From: Colletotrichum lupini
Lineage: Eukaryota; Ascomycota; Sordariomycetes; Glomerellales; Glomerellaceae
Direction of reading: 5' to 3'
Assembly: GCF_023278565.1 (NCBI RefSeq)
Contig: NC_064672.1
Coordinates: forward strand, 992,001 to 1,056,000
DNA length: 64,000 bases
Part shown: piece by piece, positions 11,619 through 24,112 of the stretch
Layout of the letters: the number at the start of each line of letters is the position of its first letter
Numbering within the stretch: position 1 is the first letter of the stretch
Position numbers and translations under genes: made by a program
The notes under the pieces: model-generated
Database searches by the model: none
Told to the model about the DNA's origin: nothing
Seen by the model: the letters and a program-made list of their open reading frames with translations, nothing else

Positions 11619-14600
11619 CTAACTTTCTCTTTCTTTTATCGATTTAACCGCTATAGTTAGAGGTATAATTCGACCTCGGGCCCGTTTACTAAGTCGTCTC
11701 TTTTTCCCCCTTTTCTCTACTCTTTTTATATAACCTATCCCTCTATTTATATAATAACTTTTCCGCTACTTACGAATTATTCTAATCCCTTATTTAGTAC
11801 TACTTTTATAAAAGCGTTTGCGAGGTTGTTTTTATTATTAATCTAACGGATCTTAATTATCTCGCGCCTTTCGTACGATTACCTAAGGGCTATAATATCG
11901 ATTATAAGCCTCTTTTTTATTATTATTCCTAATTTAATAAGGTATTCGTATAGCGAGTAGGAATCTATATAAATAACTATTAAAATAGGTAAAAAGCTAA
12001 TTCGATTAGTAATCTTTTTTAACGTTATTAAAATCGCATAAGAGAGGTTAACGCCGTTAATTATACCGTAGACCTCCGATATTAGTATATTTCTTATTAT
12101 TTATTTATTTTTAGTTAACGAGTAGTAGATTATATTACTATATATAGTAAATTCGCTCTCGCCTATACTCTCGTTAGCTAGGATAATAATATACCCTAAT
12201 TACGAAGTAAGGTCGTTATTATTCGTAAATAACTTATTAACGAAAACGTAGAGCTTACTAATTATAAGGTCGATTGGGTAGTAGACGAGACCTTGATCGA
12301 GATTCGTTTACTACTACTTAAGCCGCTTATTAAGTACCTTAACGTCTCGTTTAGTTAGATTTATAGCCTATGCTACTTTAGTATAATTAAAAGTCGCCTC
12401 GGGTTAATAAATACTCATAATATATACCCCTCGCGCGAGCTTAGCCTTATATTACTTTTTAACGTTAGTTACGTTCGGATCGACGAGGTTAATCTTCTCG
12501 CCCTACCCCTTTTATTAGAAAACGACGGTTTCCTTTTTAATTATAAGAATCTTATTATTAAATATTAAGGGGGTGTTTATTATAAGGACCTCTTTTAGCT
12601 TCGTTACGAAGCCCGCTTTTTAAAGTTCCTTATCCTCCTTTTTTATAAAGTTAATATCGGATAGGCCTAATATATCGTTAGTTTATATTCTAATAATCTT
12701 AAATTAGTTACCTTCGTACTCCGTAACTAGTAAGTACGGGTCGTACGTAGAGGTAACTATTAATAGTTAATTAATATAAAAATCGTAATAAGTGGCTTAT
12801 TAATAAGTACCCGATTTTACGAGCCTATATAATAGCTTGAGCACTTTAATAATCGTGCTTTTTAAGTACTTACTAGCCATTTCTTTTAGTAAATGGGCTA
12901 GGATTTTCCTTATAAGCCCTGTGGCTGATTAGGTATAGGCCTAGGTAATATTATAGCTCTAAATCTCGTATCCCTTCTTCCGTAGCGATACTATTAGTAC
13001 TATTATTAATCGTTAGCTATAGCGCTATATAGTAAGTAATTATATAAGTAGCGTTGCCTTTTTAACGTCGCCGTACTCCTAAATTACGTATTTAGACTTC
13101 TTATACGGCTAGGGTATTCTTTTCCTTTTAATCTTACGAACTATTCGTAATTTAAATATACGGAGGTTTATATATTTTTTTAGGTTATATAGGATAAATC
13201 GATAAACCCTCGATTGCGAAGAGTATTTATTTTAATAAGATCTAATCCTTTATACGGCTTTTTAATAGTTATAATTATGCCTTTTTTGCGTAGTTTAACC
13301 GCTAGCTCGAAATCGGCTTTCTCTTTTACTATATAAAAAGTGTTAATTACCTCGTCGCTAGTAATAAATTGCTACGTTAGGGCTTACCGTTATAGTCTTT
13401 TGCGACGTTTTGCTAGTAGTATTAGTGCCCTTTTAGTAATATCCTCTTCTTCGTCGTCTATTAGTACTACTACGACGATTTTATTAAGGATAATTTCTTA
13501 TGCCTTTACTACGGGTTATATAGTTTCCCCTAGCTCTTCTTTTTTTTATAAGTTAGAAATTACCTCGTTAGGATCTATATAGTACGGTCTAACTACTATA
13601 ATTAATATTTCGAGTAGCTAGTTACGATCTTTTATAACTATATAAGAGCGCTCGTTAACGGAAATTAACTTATATAGCCTAGTCTATTATTAGGTAATTT
13701 CGCGCTATATTGATATATCCGAATTTAGCGGTATATTTAGATTATCCCCTATATTGGGCCTATTACGCGTAGTAATTACTTCGTTAACTTACTTTTTTAC
13801 GCTTACTTCGCGTAGTACCCATATTACTTTTTTAATTACTTAGGCTCGTTAGCTTATACTTAGTAATAGTAGCGAGGCTAAGGTCGTTCTTAAATATGCT
13901 CTAAATACTAATAGCGTTAGTATAAGTCCGTTAGGCCCTATAGTATCGTTATAGTATTTAAGTACTATCTAGAGGTATTCGTCGTTAGTAAAATCCGGAT
14001 TTTTCTTTTTAATAATTCTGAACGCCCTTTTTAACTACTAGTGTGCCCTCTTTACTTTTTTAATGCTATAGTGCGCTTTAATAAGTACGACTTTTAGCTA
14101 TATACCGTAGGCCGTCGTATTATCCCTAAATTTTGCTAACTTAAAGCTAGTACTAGCGTCGGTTCTAATGCCGTCTAGCGGTCCCTAGTATATATCGATC
14201 TAGCTTTTTTATAAGGCTACCCATACTATTTTTACTTATAAATCCTAGAGGAATTGCCCTATTTAAAAGGATATAGCTACGTCGATTATATATAGTACTA
14301 GCCGACTATTTAAGTAGAAGATATCGACGACGATTTCCTAGTTAAAGTTAAGCTTATTACGCAATTTAAACTTAAATTTACGTGGGCTTTGCGTATTTAT
14401 CTAATATTAGTAGTATACTTTTATTAACTACTCTAGTACCCCTATTTTAATATTATTATTACCTAATTGCTTTAGGAGGTTATATAGCCTCGTAACCGAC
14501 GGGTACCCGAATCTCTAGTATAGTTTTCTAAGCTTACTTTTTATTAAGTAATTAATCGACTTTATATTATTAGTAAGCTTTATAAATATATGCCCTTATT

Positions 14601-17600
14601 ATCGTTCGACTACCTCGAAGTGCTTATTATTAGAGATTCTGTTCCTCGTATTATCGAATATAATACTTAGTCGATCTATATCTTTTAGATATAGGAGAAA
14701 TAGGGTATTAATAAGTAAAATATAGAAAGTTATCGTTCCGAAGTACGTCTCTACTTTTACTATACTTAGGGCGACGATTTCTTTACTTAGGCCGAAACTA
14801 ATCCTTATAATACCTATTATTAATATATTAAGCGTTACTAGCGCGATCTTTTATAGCGCTTAGAATTACCCTTTTCTTTTAGTTAACTATTACGATACCT
14901 TAGTATCTAGGATAATCCTATAGAAATTATCTAGGCCGTACCTTTCGCTCGCGTATAATACTTATATAAGCTTAGTATTCGAGGGATCTAAGTAGTATAA
15001 AAAGGACCCCTCTAGCTACCCCTAGATTTGCTCAGTACTATATTCCTTTTCTTTAAATATTAAGAAAAATAGCGTCTTCTTTTTAATCGTTAAGAGAATA
15101 GGCTTTGGCCCTATTAGATTCGCCCTTTTAGCCGCCTCCGTATCCGTTATTTAAAAGACCTTCCCTTATTATCCGTAAATAGAAGCCTACTTATTAAGAG
15201 CTTTTACTACCCTCTATTTATTTAGCCTCGTATATCTTTTAGAAGCTAACGGGGTAAAAAAAGAGTAGTTAATATCGTCGATTTCGTTATAATCTAATTC
15301 GTTAGTATAGGGGGTAAGATCTTCCTTATTTTCTAAATCTCTTATAGGGGGTATATACTTTAGGCCGCTACTTTAGCTACCGTTACTAAGTTCCGTACCC
15401 CCGGATCTGCCCTTATATATAACGAGGAATTAGTTAAACTAACGAGGGCTAGTTTTACTGTTTATTACCCTCGACTTTCTATACTATTTATACGATTTAA
15501 TACGCTCTTTTTTAAAATAGTTACTTAATTAATATCTATCTTTTTTATAAATATAATATTACTTTTTTTATTACCTTACTTATAAGTTAAATCTTTACCT
15601 ATTTAACGAATCTAGGCCTCTTTACTAGCGATTACTATATCTAGCCTCTTTTTTTTTCTTATTATACGTTCGATCGACCTAATATTATTAATAAGGGCCG
15701 TCGTACGCTTAGAGGTAGGTTTAGCGTAGTATTCTTATTTTAATATTAAAGCTAGATCTTAGCCTCAAGTAGAGCGTCTCGTAGTCTTTAAGTACTTAGT
15801 ATAGGGTGATCTTTACTTTTAGTATATACTAAATTACGGTATAAAGATATTTAACTTTTTACTCGTTTATCCCCTTATTTAGCTAGGTTTTTACTAGCTT
15901 ATTAATTCGATCGATAAGCTTTTTAAGGATCTTTACTTATGATTTACCCTCTATTATCCTAGCTATAAATATAAAAGAAATCGCTCGTAGCTTAAATAGA
16001 AGCTCTAGGTTCTTATCGTAGGTCTCGAAGCGGCTTCGGATTGCGTTAATTATACTAAGAAAGTCGTTTCGATCGAGATTACGTACTGCTTCGTAATAAT
16101 AATTAGAGGCTTTGCTTACGAGTACGATATTAATTACCGAATGGTACTAGTATTCTCTAATTCCGACTTTTTTATAATAATCGTAAAATATTATTAGTGT
16201 TTTTTATAAGACCTTATACTTCCCCTTAGAGTATAATTTCTTTTTTAAAAAGATCTTTTTAAGGTCTGTAAATTGCCTCGTATTCGCTACTAGATTTTTA
16301 GTATTTATATACGAACCCTACGTCGCTGCGTACTATTAATAACTTCGGGTCGTTTACTTCCTTTTTTATTAGCCGATCGGCGCCGAATTTCGTATTAGTA
16401 GCGGTAACGAGTTATAGATTAAAATAGGTAGAATTATTAATTATCGTACTTCTAGTACTATATTTTACCTCGGTATATCCTTTTATAACGATAGATTTTC
16501 GTTAGTAATTATAGGGAGGAAATCTAGGTCGTTTACCCTTTTTCTAAATTTATTAAAGCGATTATACGCTCTATTAACCTATACCTAGTTCTATAGTATA
16601 AATTCCTCTTTTATAATTATTACTATTAGTATTTCGTATAGCTCTTATGATTATAATTATACTAGTAATACCCCTCGCCCGTAAAGGAATTTATTAACTA
16701 CTTTTATAATTCCTAGGCTTATACTCGCGAACTATTTATCTAGCTAGTAGCTAAGGTCGTCTACGATCTCGTAAAATAGGGGTTGCCCCTATAGCCCCTT
16801 TTTTTTATAAACCTTAGTTAAATAGATTAATACTACGTTAATTTACTTACCGTTAGGCTAATTTACGATTCTATATATCTACGTCCCCTAATAGTCCGGG
16901 TTAATATTTACCTATTTATAAGGGATTGGGATTCTATCTAGGATCGGGTTTTATCCTCTTCTTTTTTACCCTAACTCGCTAAAAGTCGTACTCTAGCTTA
17001 TGCCCGTATTAATAATTACTAGCGTATTTAATCTTAATAGGGATATATTTAATCCGCGCGCGGGTCGTAGTAAATCCGTGCTTTTGCTACTTAACGAATT
17101 TATTAAGGTCTAGGAAATTCCCGCTTCTTCTTACTATCTCGCTACTACTCTCGTTTTTACTATTTTTAATAATTACTACTACTTTTCTAAATCGCTAGCT
17201 ATCGTACCTACTAAGATCTTCTTTTTTATTTAGTTAAAAAGGGTAGGTTTTAGTAGTTCCTTTTAATAATAGTAGTAATAGACGTTTATATTACTATAAG
17301 AAGATGTAGTAATTAGTCTCGGGATCTTTATTAGTTACTAATTTCCGCTATCCCGTATACTTCTAGCCTCCTAAGCCTCGTGCTCTTTATAATCTCTAAA
17401 TAGCTTCCTTAGTTAATTTTTAAAATCCGTAATACTCTTAACTTAATACTATTAGGACCTTTAAATCCCCTCTTCCTTCGTTAGACCGTCCCCTATACTA
17501 TATTCCTAAATAATACCCGGGGGGTAGTTAAGGGAGCTACGAGGAGGTTATTTAGATTGCGGGCTTAAGGTCGTACTTATAAAATCCTCATAGTAATAGA

Positions 17601-18058
17601 CTTTTTTATATACCGTAGATCTCTTAGCTTAATAACTCTTATAAAGTTACCTTCGCTACTAAATAAGAATATTTACGTTTAAAGATCTCCTTTTTTAATC
17701 GCGCGGTGCTCTTTTATACCGTACTTTTATTAATTTAATTAGTTAATTCTTAATCGCGGGCCGGTTATAGAAAAATCGTTTAGTAAAAAAGCTACTCGGG
17801 GCGATAGTAAAAGGCTAGTTGCTTAAGTAGTTCTATTAATTAACGTAGTTTAACATAGTAAACGTCGACTTCTCGTAAGTAGTAAAGGGTTATAATTACT
17901 TAATTCCGTACGGTATTTAAGAATTACCTCCTTTTTTATCTACTTTTATAAAGTTAATTAGTACGAATCTCTTATCCCGTATAGTATTAAGAGGTCGTCT
18001 CTTTTGCGTAGCGAGATACCTTACTAATCTACGATAGTAGAGTTTAATTACTAATTAG

Positions 18059-18263
18059 TATTAGTATCCCTATTATAGGGTAGTTAGTTCGAACCGTAAG
18101 TAACGAAGAGATTAATTAAACTATATAAATATCTATATAGTAGGTATAAAAAGGAGGTTCTAACCGTAGGTTAGGCTGGCTACGATAATCGTAAATAGGG
18201 CCCCCAATTGGCCCCTGCGCAGTCGGCTATATGCCGCGGTCGAATTGGACTTCTAATCCGATA
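18059..18263 (-). repeat. right LTR (5' LTR) of Copia element
   Basis: Starts TATTAGTATCCC (TG changed to TA) and ends CCGATA (CA changed to TA), both changes being the RIP type. It is directly followed by the duplication GTATT. It keeps more G and C than the left LTR, for example GGGCCCCCAATTGGCCCC. Confidence 0.9.
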
Positions 18264-18268
18264 GTATT

Positions 18269-18833
18269 CGAATAGTTTTTACGGTATCGAGAAGAAGATT
18301 GTTGTTTGCAGGCCCATTTGTTTACCAGGCAGTCTGGGGATTACCGTGCATGCTACGACTTTACAGAATGTAGAGGAACAATACATCGTATTGAAAATCA
18401 ATGCTTGGATATCCATACGAGTGACAGATTGATCAGAGTGAGCGCGACCATCAATGGCACAGTGGCGTTTTGTAGATCAATAACTCCCCCCCCCCCCCCC
18501 GCGCCGTCCCCCCCGAGCCTACGAGATACCAAAGACAGAAGGCGAAAGAAGATACCACAGACACAAAGATGTAGATCGTCACTCTTATGAACGACACAGC
18601 TTCGCGAGCATATAAACCCCAAAATGGTTCTCGAACATTGCTCATTTCATCAAATCGGCAACAACGCTTAGGAATCCGCGGAACCGTATCTGTCGGTAGT
18701 GGGCCCTGATAGCGACGATTCAAGGCGAGCATCCAGGCCTTGAGAAGCCGCAGGCGAGATCGAAATTGGTTCGCAGTGGAATCAAAGGGGTTGTTAGGGT
18801 TCTTGTCAGCGATACCTGGGTCCTTCCGACAAT
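18269..18833. other. intergenic, no gene seen
   Basis: Normal-composition sequence between the Copia element and the solo LTR. A run of 15 C lies at 18486-18500 with a second C-rich run just after it. Reading frames across the C run exist on both strands but carry no recognisable motif and are probably chance. Confidence 0.5.
18486..18500. repeat. poly-C homopolymer (15 C)
   Basis: Uninterrupted run of 15 C, followed by GCGCCGT and another C run. Such runs are slippage-prone, so its length in the assembly may be uncertain. Confidence 0.85.
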
Positions 18834-18838
18834 GATAG

Positions 18839-19049
18839 TGTTGGTATCCCTATCACAGGGATATTGGTTGATTGGTTCGAACCGTGGGTTGACGAAGTAG
18901 GTCAATTGACTATATAATCTGCTGCGTAGGTGTAAAAGGGAGGTTCCAACCGTAGGTTGGGCAGGCTGCGATAATCGGAAGTAGAGCCCGTAATTGGCCC
19001 CTGCGCGGTCTGCCGTACGTCGAGGTCGAATTGGACTTCCAATCCGACA
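18839..19049. repeat. clean solo LTR of the Copia family
   Basis: A 211-bp copy of the LTR found at 11414-11618 and 18059-18263, with intact TG...CA ends (TGTTGGTATCCC...CAATCCGACA). It is flanked by the perfect 5-bp duplication GATAG at 18834-18838 and 19050-19054. No internal domain follows, so this is a solo LTR left by LTR-LTR recombination. CpA and TpG are kept, so it escaped RIP. It is the best template in the window for the original LTR. Its GGTTCGAACC palindrome also resembles a polymerase III B box. Confidence 0.93.
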
Positions 19050-19054
19050 GATAG

Positions 19055-20505
19055 TAAATATGCTGAAACTCTTTCGGGCTCATGGGGCGTGGGCCTTCAG
19101 CTGGGCCGGCCTACCTACCTTGTTGAGAGGCTGGCTGTCGCTGCTGTACCTACCTATGGCTGCGTAAGCGGGTTTCTCTGCAATAATGGTAATTGAGGTA
19201 GGTGTGGTGTCTGCGAACAATAGAAAGTGGATTTTTATTACCAACCTCTTCACTGCTGCTACATTTACAATGGCTCGCCCCAGAGTCACACGACGGAACC
19301 TCCTCTTAATGGAACTGGTCAGAGCGACTGATCCTCCGCAGTAGGAGGTCTCCCAGAGTTGGGGTCGCAAGCAAGACCGGCTGTGCAAGTCATAATCAAC
19401 GTGGGTATTTTAACCGGATAGGCGACGCCTAGTTCTTTGTCGAACATCTGAGTCGCTTTGCCAAAGCTATCTATCTCGTCCCTTCTACTTTCGAAATGTA
19501 TGTTTTCCTAGGCTTGTAGGCCTTAGAAGCATGGCAGTAAGACAAAGGAGATCCTCCCGACTGGAGTTGTCGAAAAACTTCCAACGGAGTCTCCGTCTAG
19601 AGCTACATACAACGTCAGCCGTCTGTCATGGTAAACCACTCGGTTAAGCATCGATGAAGGAAATGCAGCTTGCGCCATACTTGGAAAAGCACAACTGTCT
19701 TGTAGTTCTCAATAAGGACACCGGACATAAGCTCCGTCCTCTCTACCTCTAGATTCACTTGGATTGAAGTTGCACTGCTGGACGTTCCCTGACTCAGCAA
19801 AGAACCAGCTCCAGAAACAACGTTTCAACCCGCATCGACAAGCTTTCCCCAGATCGTCCCAAGGACCACTGAAACAAGTTGCCCCTGCTTCGTACCCGTC
19901 GGCAAGCGGCAAGCGTCGATCCTTCCTGACATCATGGTTCGGATACTCACCTGTTGACCTGTGTTGTTTTGATGTTCTTGGAAATGCCTCGGCTCGTTCG
20001 ACAACACGATTGCACGTCGGCCTACTGACGAAAAAGTCGGTCCGGTCCGCATGTGGACATGCGTCCGACCATTAGCCCCGTCTGTGCCACTGCCTCATGG
20101 CATAGTCAATTTGTCACGCGGGGATACGAATGGTGCGATAAAAATGTGTCATAAGACGGAGTGTTCTTTTCGTTTCCCCAAAGCCTATGGCCTATGATGG
20201 ACGTTTATGCTGTGAGGCAATTACACAAGAAGAAACATCTTCCCGCGCCTCCTTGATCCAAACGCCAGGACTTGTTAAAACGAGGTTTGGTCGTTATCAT
20301 TAAGGACGTCGTTGGAAAGCAGGATGAGAAAGGACCATCCGGAGTATCATGAAAAAGCAATAGGATCTTGCGGTGGCGTTTGTTCTCCTCCACTATCCCC
20401 TTTGTACCTGCATCAGGTATGCATTTTGGTTCGATCATGCTTTGAATGGAAAGCATTTGGGTATTCGGGTTTGCACCAGGTTCGCGTTCGAGCCGTCGGT
20501 TCAGC
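19055..20505. other. intergenic, no supported gene
   Basis: 1.45 kb of normal-GC sequence downstream of the minus-strand YSC84-like gene. Several frames of 60-100 codons overlap on both strands, none with motifs or intron structure that I trust. The 3' UTR of the YSC84-like gene must occupy the right end. Confidence 0.5.
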
Positions 20506-22043
20506 TTACTCACGCATCTTCACGTAGTTGCTGGGGAAGATGCCGTGTCTCGTTCCGATCATGCCGGTCCTGTCGTGAATGTCAGCTTTACGCCCGTAAA
20601 ACAAAGAAACACCCTTTCACATACCACCAGTCAGTCTCACTCTCGGTCTTCTTCAGCACCGTGATAACGTCGCCCTTCTTGAATCCTAGATCACCAGGCT
20701 GGTCGGCATCGAATGTGAACAGCGCAACAGCCTCGTTCTTCTTGAGCATGGCCGCCTTGCCAGTGAAGTTCGGCTTGGGAGCAGCCGGTCTACCAGGAGG
20801 ACCCGTCTTCTGGTCGTTGAGGCCGTAGCTGGGCGACGGGTTGTCTCTGTAGACGTAGTCGTCATTGCCTCTTGAAGCAAATGTGTTGGAGCGTGAGACT
20901 CCAGTGTTGGAACGCGAAACTCCACCGAAACCGCCTCCAGCAGGTCTATCATAGACATCGTCCTGCCATGTGCTGGATCTCTTGGGTCCTCCAAACTCGC
21001 TGGCGCCACTATCTCCACCACCAAACACACTGCTGCGGTTGTTGTTTCCAAACTCTCGGCTGTTGTTGCCGTTCCAATCGTCCTGGCCCTGGCCCTGATC
21101 GTAAACGGGAATGTCGTTGTACATGGAGTCGTTAGCCTGACCGGTGCGGCCGGCATTGAAGGCGCGGGAGTTGAGGATGTTCATCAGGGGCGCGGCCTGG
21201 GGCGGGGAGCGGACGCTGCCGGTCAAGATCTGGGCGGCGGTGTAGCGGGTGCCGTACAGCTTCTCGTTGGCGTCGCGGCGCTCGATGATCACGGAGCCCT
21301 CCAGCGAAACACCGGCGAAAAGACCCTTGGTCTTGGAGTAGGAGAATATACCAGCAACACTCTTCAGGGAAGCGGCACCGGCGGCCTCGGCGTTGCGGCC
21401 CACGGGACCAGCGGCGATGGAAACATTTCCACCGAGCGTAAGCGAACCAGCCTGCGCGAAGGTCTTGACGGCACTCGCATCGTTCAGAATAAAGACGAAG
21501 TCGGTTAACTCAAAACCAATCTGTCCACCAAATCCTGCACCTGCCGTGCCGATAGCGCTTGGCGCACTCCATGATCCATCAGGAAGTCGCGAGACGACAA
21601 GACCGCTACCGAAGCGGCCAGAACCGAGGAAACCGGCCTTGAGGACGGTGAGAATCGCAAGACCCTAATTACACGCATTATCTGTCAGTATCGCATCGGT
21701 TTGGGGGTGGTTATCGTGAGCGGTGGGAGGCCTCTGGGCATCGAATGCGCCAAGGCAGGCGGGGGATGGCAGATCGCGGGGTGGGAAATATGGTTCACCT
21801 TCGCGTTGGCGAGGACGGAGGGAGGAATGATCTTGTCGGGGCTGAAGGCTTGACGAGGGTCGATAAACGACGTCAGGATCTTGCCGCACTTTTTGCATTC
21901 CGCTGTTATGGTTCGGTCAGCTCATCTGTTGCGACTGAACAGGATGACGGGTGCGATGGTGCAGCGGGATCACCGGCACCAGCCAAAAAATAATGGGTGG
22001 ACTTACACGCCATAGACGACGGGAGCGGGTTGTGGAGGCCCAT
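20506..22043 (-). CDS. YSC84: Ysc84/Lsb3-type SYLF-SH3 actin-patch protein
   Basis: Four exons on the minus strand: 22007-22043, 21799-21902, 20625-21664 and 20506-20569, giving 414 residues, the usual size for filamentous fungi. All three introns are GT-AG (donors GTAAGT, GTGAAC, GTATGT). The N-terminus MGLHNPLPSSM and the following ECKKCGKILTSF, GLAILTVLKAGF and FELTDFVFILND segments mark a SYLF (Ysc84 actin- and lipid-binding) domain, about residues 13-200. A Gly/Ser/Asn/Arg-rich linker follows. A C-terminal SH3 domain spans about 355-411, with ALFTFDADQPGDLGF, the Trp pair DWW and the terminal GIFPSNYVK. In yeast, Ysc84/Lsb3 bind F-actin and Las17 at cortical actin patches during endocytosis. 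The last intron splits the second Trp codon of the SH3 domain. The start is fixed by the family's conserved MG.(N)NP beginning. Confidence 0.96.
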
Positions 22044-23561
22044 GCTGACGGTGTACCGAGGGGTCGAGAGAGAGGAATTACGATTGAGTCGGATGTTGTT
22101 TCCTCAAAATTCGGTCAGGGAGGAAGAGAGAGTGAAAAAAGGTGTCGAGGGTTGTAGGTGAAGAGAGGGAAAGAAGAAAGAGAGACACGAAAAGGTGAAA
22201 GCGTGTGCCTGGGATTGCGATTAGGTATCCGTAGGTCAAGTAGGTATTACGGATACGGTTTCTTGGGGATCCTTCCTCGTCCACGGTTCCCGCAGTAAGG
22301 TAGCTGCGTGCACCCACACCTCCCACGTAATTAACGATTTAGTGGGGTTGTGCCGCGATAGGTGAGGATGAGAGCCGCCGAGAGGCCTGCGCCTCTTCTA
22401 AAGTTCTTTGCTTCGTCGGTTGCTATGTGCCGTGAGCTTTGCTTTGCTTTTCTCCTAGTCACATTAGGCACGTCTTTTTAATCTTATTAATCCCGTTGGG
22501 CTTGGCGGATGAAAAGTGTTCCGGGAGGAAGGAGAATGGGCATCAATTGTTGTTTTCTTTCCTGCTTCTTGCTTCTTTTTAAGCTTTCATGGCTTTTCAG
22601 CCGAACTCTCGTATCGGACGACGCAGGTTCATCAAACAAACGAAGCGCAATAATTCATCGATATCCACTCGAGCGCGTCATCTCAGCTGGCAGGAGCTTT
22701 CAAATCATGAATACTTCTTCTCGAGTGCCAGGTGACATGCCCCTTCATTATCTCCGGGCTGGGATAGCCGTAGCAAAAATGCGAGAAATCACGGACCATG
22801 GACCGGGGGAGCTTGGTGTGAGCTGGGCTCTGGCTGCCCTGGTGAGGCGGCGCAAAGGAGGCGTGACCTGGACGGAGTGAGGTAATTCGCGGGGTACTTC
22901 TGAACTTCTGTCTGTTCGGGTTCGGCGCCAGTGTGGCGCAGGCCACTGACGCGCAACCCCCACCGTCAAGGATGGCGTTCCGAGCAGCGCGCGCCCACAC
23001 CAGCGGGCAGCAGCGATGGACGCCTCGGCCGCGCAGTGACCACCTGCTGCTGACGGGACTGGCAGTGGCCCACCCGGCTCCAGTTCCATCCGCGCAGTTC
23101 CAGCCTCGCCTTTGTGAGGAAAGACGCACCGGCCCCCGAAACCTCCGCCGTCATTGGTTTCGCCGCCAGAGTTGACCATTTTTGCAACTTCATCACCAAA
23201 CCTCACGAACCACGAACTACCAACCACAAACCATCGCGCACCACATCCGACTCCTCTCCTCTTCTAACGAAGCAGTCACCGCTAGGAGGACGCTCATTAC
23301 ATCTACGAGAAAAGTGCGGCGTTAGATCGTGGCATAGTCGTCTCTCAACGACTGCAACCACACGCCACCTTCAGAGACTGGCGATCTCGCACGCGCGGCA
23401 ACTCGCCATAAGCCTCAGCGGCGAGGAACGACACCCAGAAAACAACCCGCACTACTCGGGTGCTGGGATTTACTTTGCCACTGCCGGTTCTCATCAAGTC
23501 TCATCGAAGAACTTTCGTACCCCTATTCCCTAGAGGAAAAGAAAAAGAAAACTCTGCCAAA
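22044..23561. promoter_or_regulatory. divergent promoter region between YSC84-like and SFT1-like genes
   Basis: 1.5 kb separates the two divergent start codons. Pyrimidine-rich tracts near 22540-22590 and an A/G-rich tract just before the SFT1-like ATG are typical of fungal 5' regions. Overlapping frames of 80-160 codons at 22.5-23.3 kb on both strands have no motifs and reflect high GC there. No specific factor site is claimed. Confidence 0.5.
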
Positions 23562-24112
23562 ATGTCAGAAGCCTACGAGCGCGAACGCCAAAACAACGCC
23601 CGTCTCGATGAGCTCTCAGCAAAGGTCTCCGCCCTCAGAGGCGTGACCGTCGACATTTACGACAATGCGCGCGCCCACGAGGTCATTGACAGCACGGTAT
23701 GTTCCCTCGTCACATTCTCTTCCTTTCACTTTCCTTTCCTGAACCCCCTTTTTCGACATCCCCTTAGCAAAATTCCCCTAGTATTACATGATGAGGAACA
23801 TTGGTCCGTGTTTCGGAGGCAGCCTCAAGACCTGCTGTTTGACGACAGAACCAGCACTTTGTGCAACTCTGACCCCTACCATCCTGCCCACATTCTGTCC
23901 ATCAAGTCATCAGTCTTTTCTTGAGATAGGTCACTGACATATGGCTCTATTAGTCCGAGACGTTCTCATCCATGTCGACCCAGCTCAAGGGCTCCGCCGG
24001 CCGGTTAACCCGCATGGCCGCCTCTGGAAACAAGGTCGCCATCCTGAAGCTGTCAGGCATCATCATTGGCATCTTTATCGTCCTTTACTACATCGCCAAG
24101 CTGTTCTTCTAA
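23562..24112 (+). CDS. SFT1: Sft1/Bet1-type Golgi Qc-SNARE
   Basis: Two exons, 23562-23696 and 23954-24112, joined over a 257-base GT-AG intron, encode 97 residues, the same length as yeast Sft1. The N-terminal part is a single amphipathic SNARE helix of about 60 residues (NNARLDELSAKVSALRGVTV onward), followed by the basic stretch GRLTRMAASGNK. The protein ends in a membrane anchor of about 23 hydrophobic residues (about 73-97, KLSGIIIGIFIVLYYIAKL). This is the layout of a tail-anchored Qc-SNARE acting in transport within the Golgi with Sed5-type syntaxins. By hand alignment to Bet1 the central-layer position holds His rather than Gln; yeast Sft1 is also non-canonical there as far as I can align it. 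Bet1 itself is the alternative, but it usually carries a longer N-terminal extension. Tail-to-tail with the ArfGAP gene. Confidence 0.85.

Larger units (their letters stand above)
11414..18263 (-). mobile_element. RIP-degraded full-length Ty1/Copia LTR retrotransposon
   Basis: The 6.85-kb element is bounded by two 205-bp LTRs and by the 5-bp repeat GTATT at 11409-11413 and 18264-18268. Its coding strand is minus. At about 12.6-12.86 kb the reverse complement reads as a Copia reverse transcriptase: a LKLLYRLVKSGTY-like block (family LYGL), then TSTYDPYLL, then TNDILGLSD at about 12655-12690, matching the TDD active-site region of fungal Copia elements. gag, protease and integrase should therefore lie to the right and RNase H to the left. 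Every long frame is interrupted by TAA/TAG, as RIP produces. Unlike the other AT-rich blocks it has kept much CpG, so it is less AT-rich. RIP stops sharply at the LTR ends and the flanks are normal. Confidence 0.92.

Noticed and set aside
13340..13582. 80-codon plus frame in the Copia element
   Set aside because: It lies antisense to the element's coding strand and is Ser/Thr/Ile-rich as expected from the reverse of RIPed coding sequence.
18306..18732. Frames across the poly-C run
   Set aside because: They depend on the homopolymer length, run on both strands, and show no domain.
22509..23533. Overlapping frames of 80-160 codons between the YSC84-like and SFT1-like genes
   Set aside because: They overlap on both strands in GC-rich promoter sequence and have no recognisable motif. 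One hydrophobic start (MKSVPGGRRMGINCC) is not enough to call a gene.
23460..23924. 154-codon plus frame covering the first SFT1-like exon
   Set aside because: It reads through the 5' UTR and into the intron. The spliced 97-residue model gives a complete SNARE with membrane anchor.
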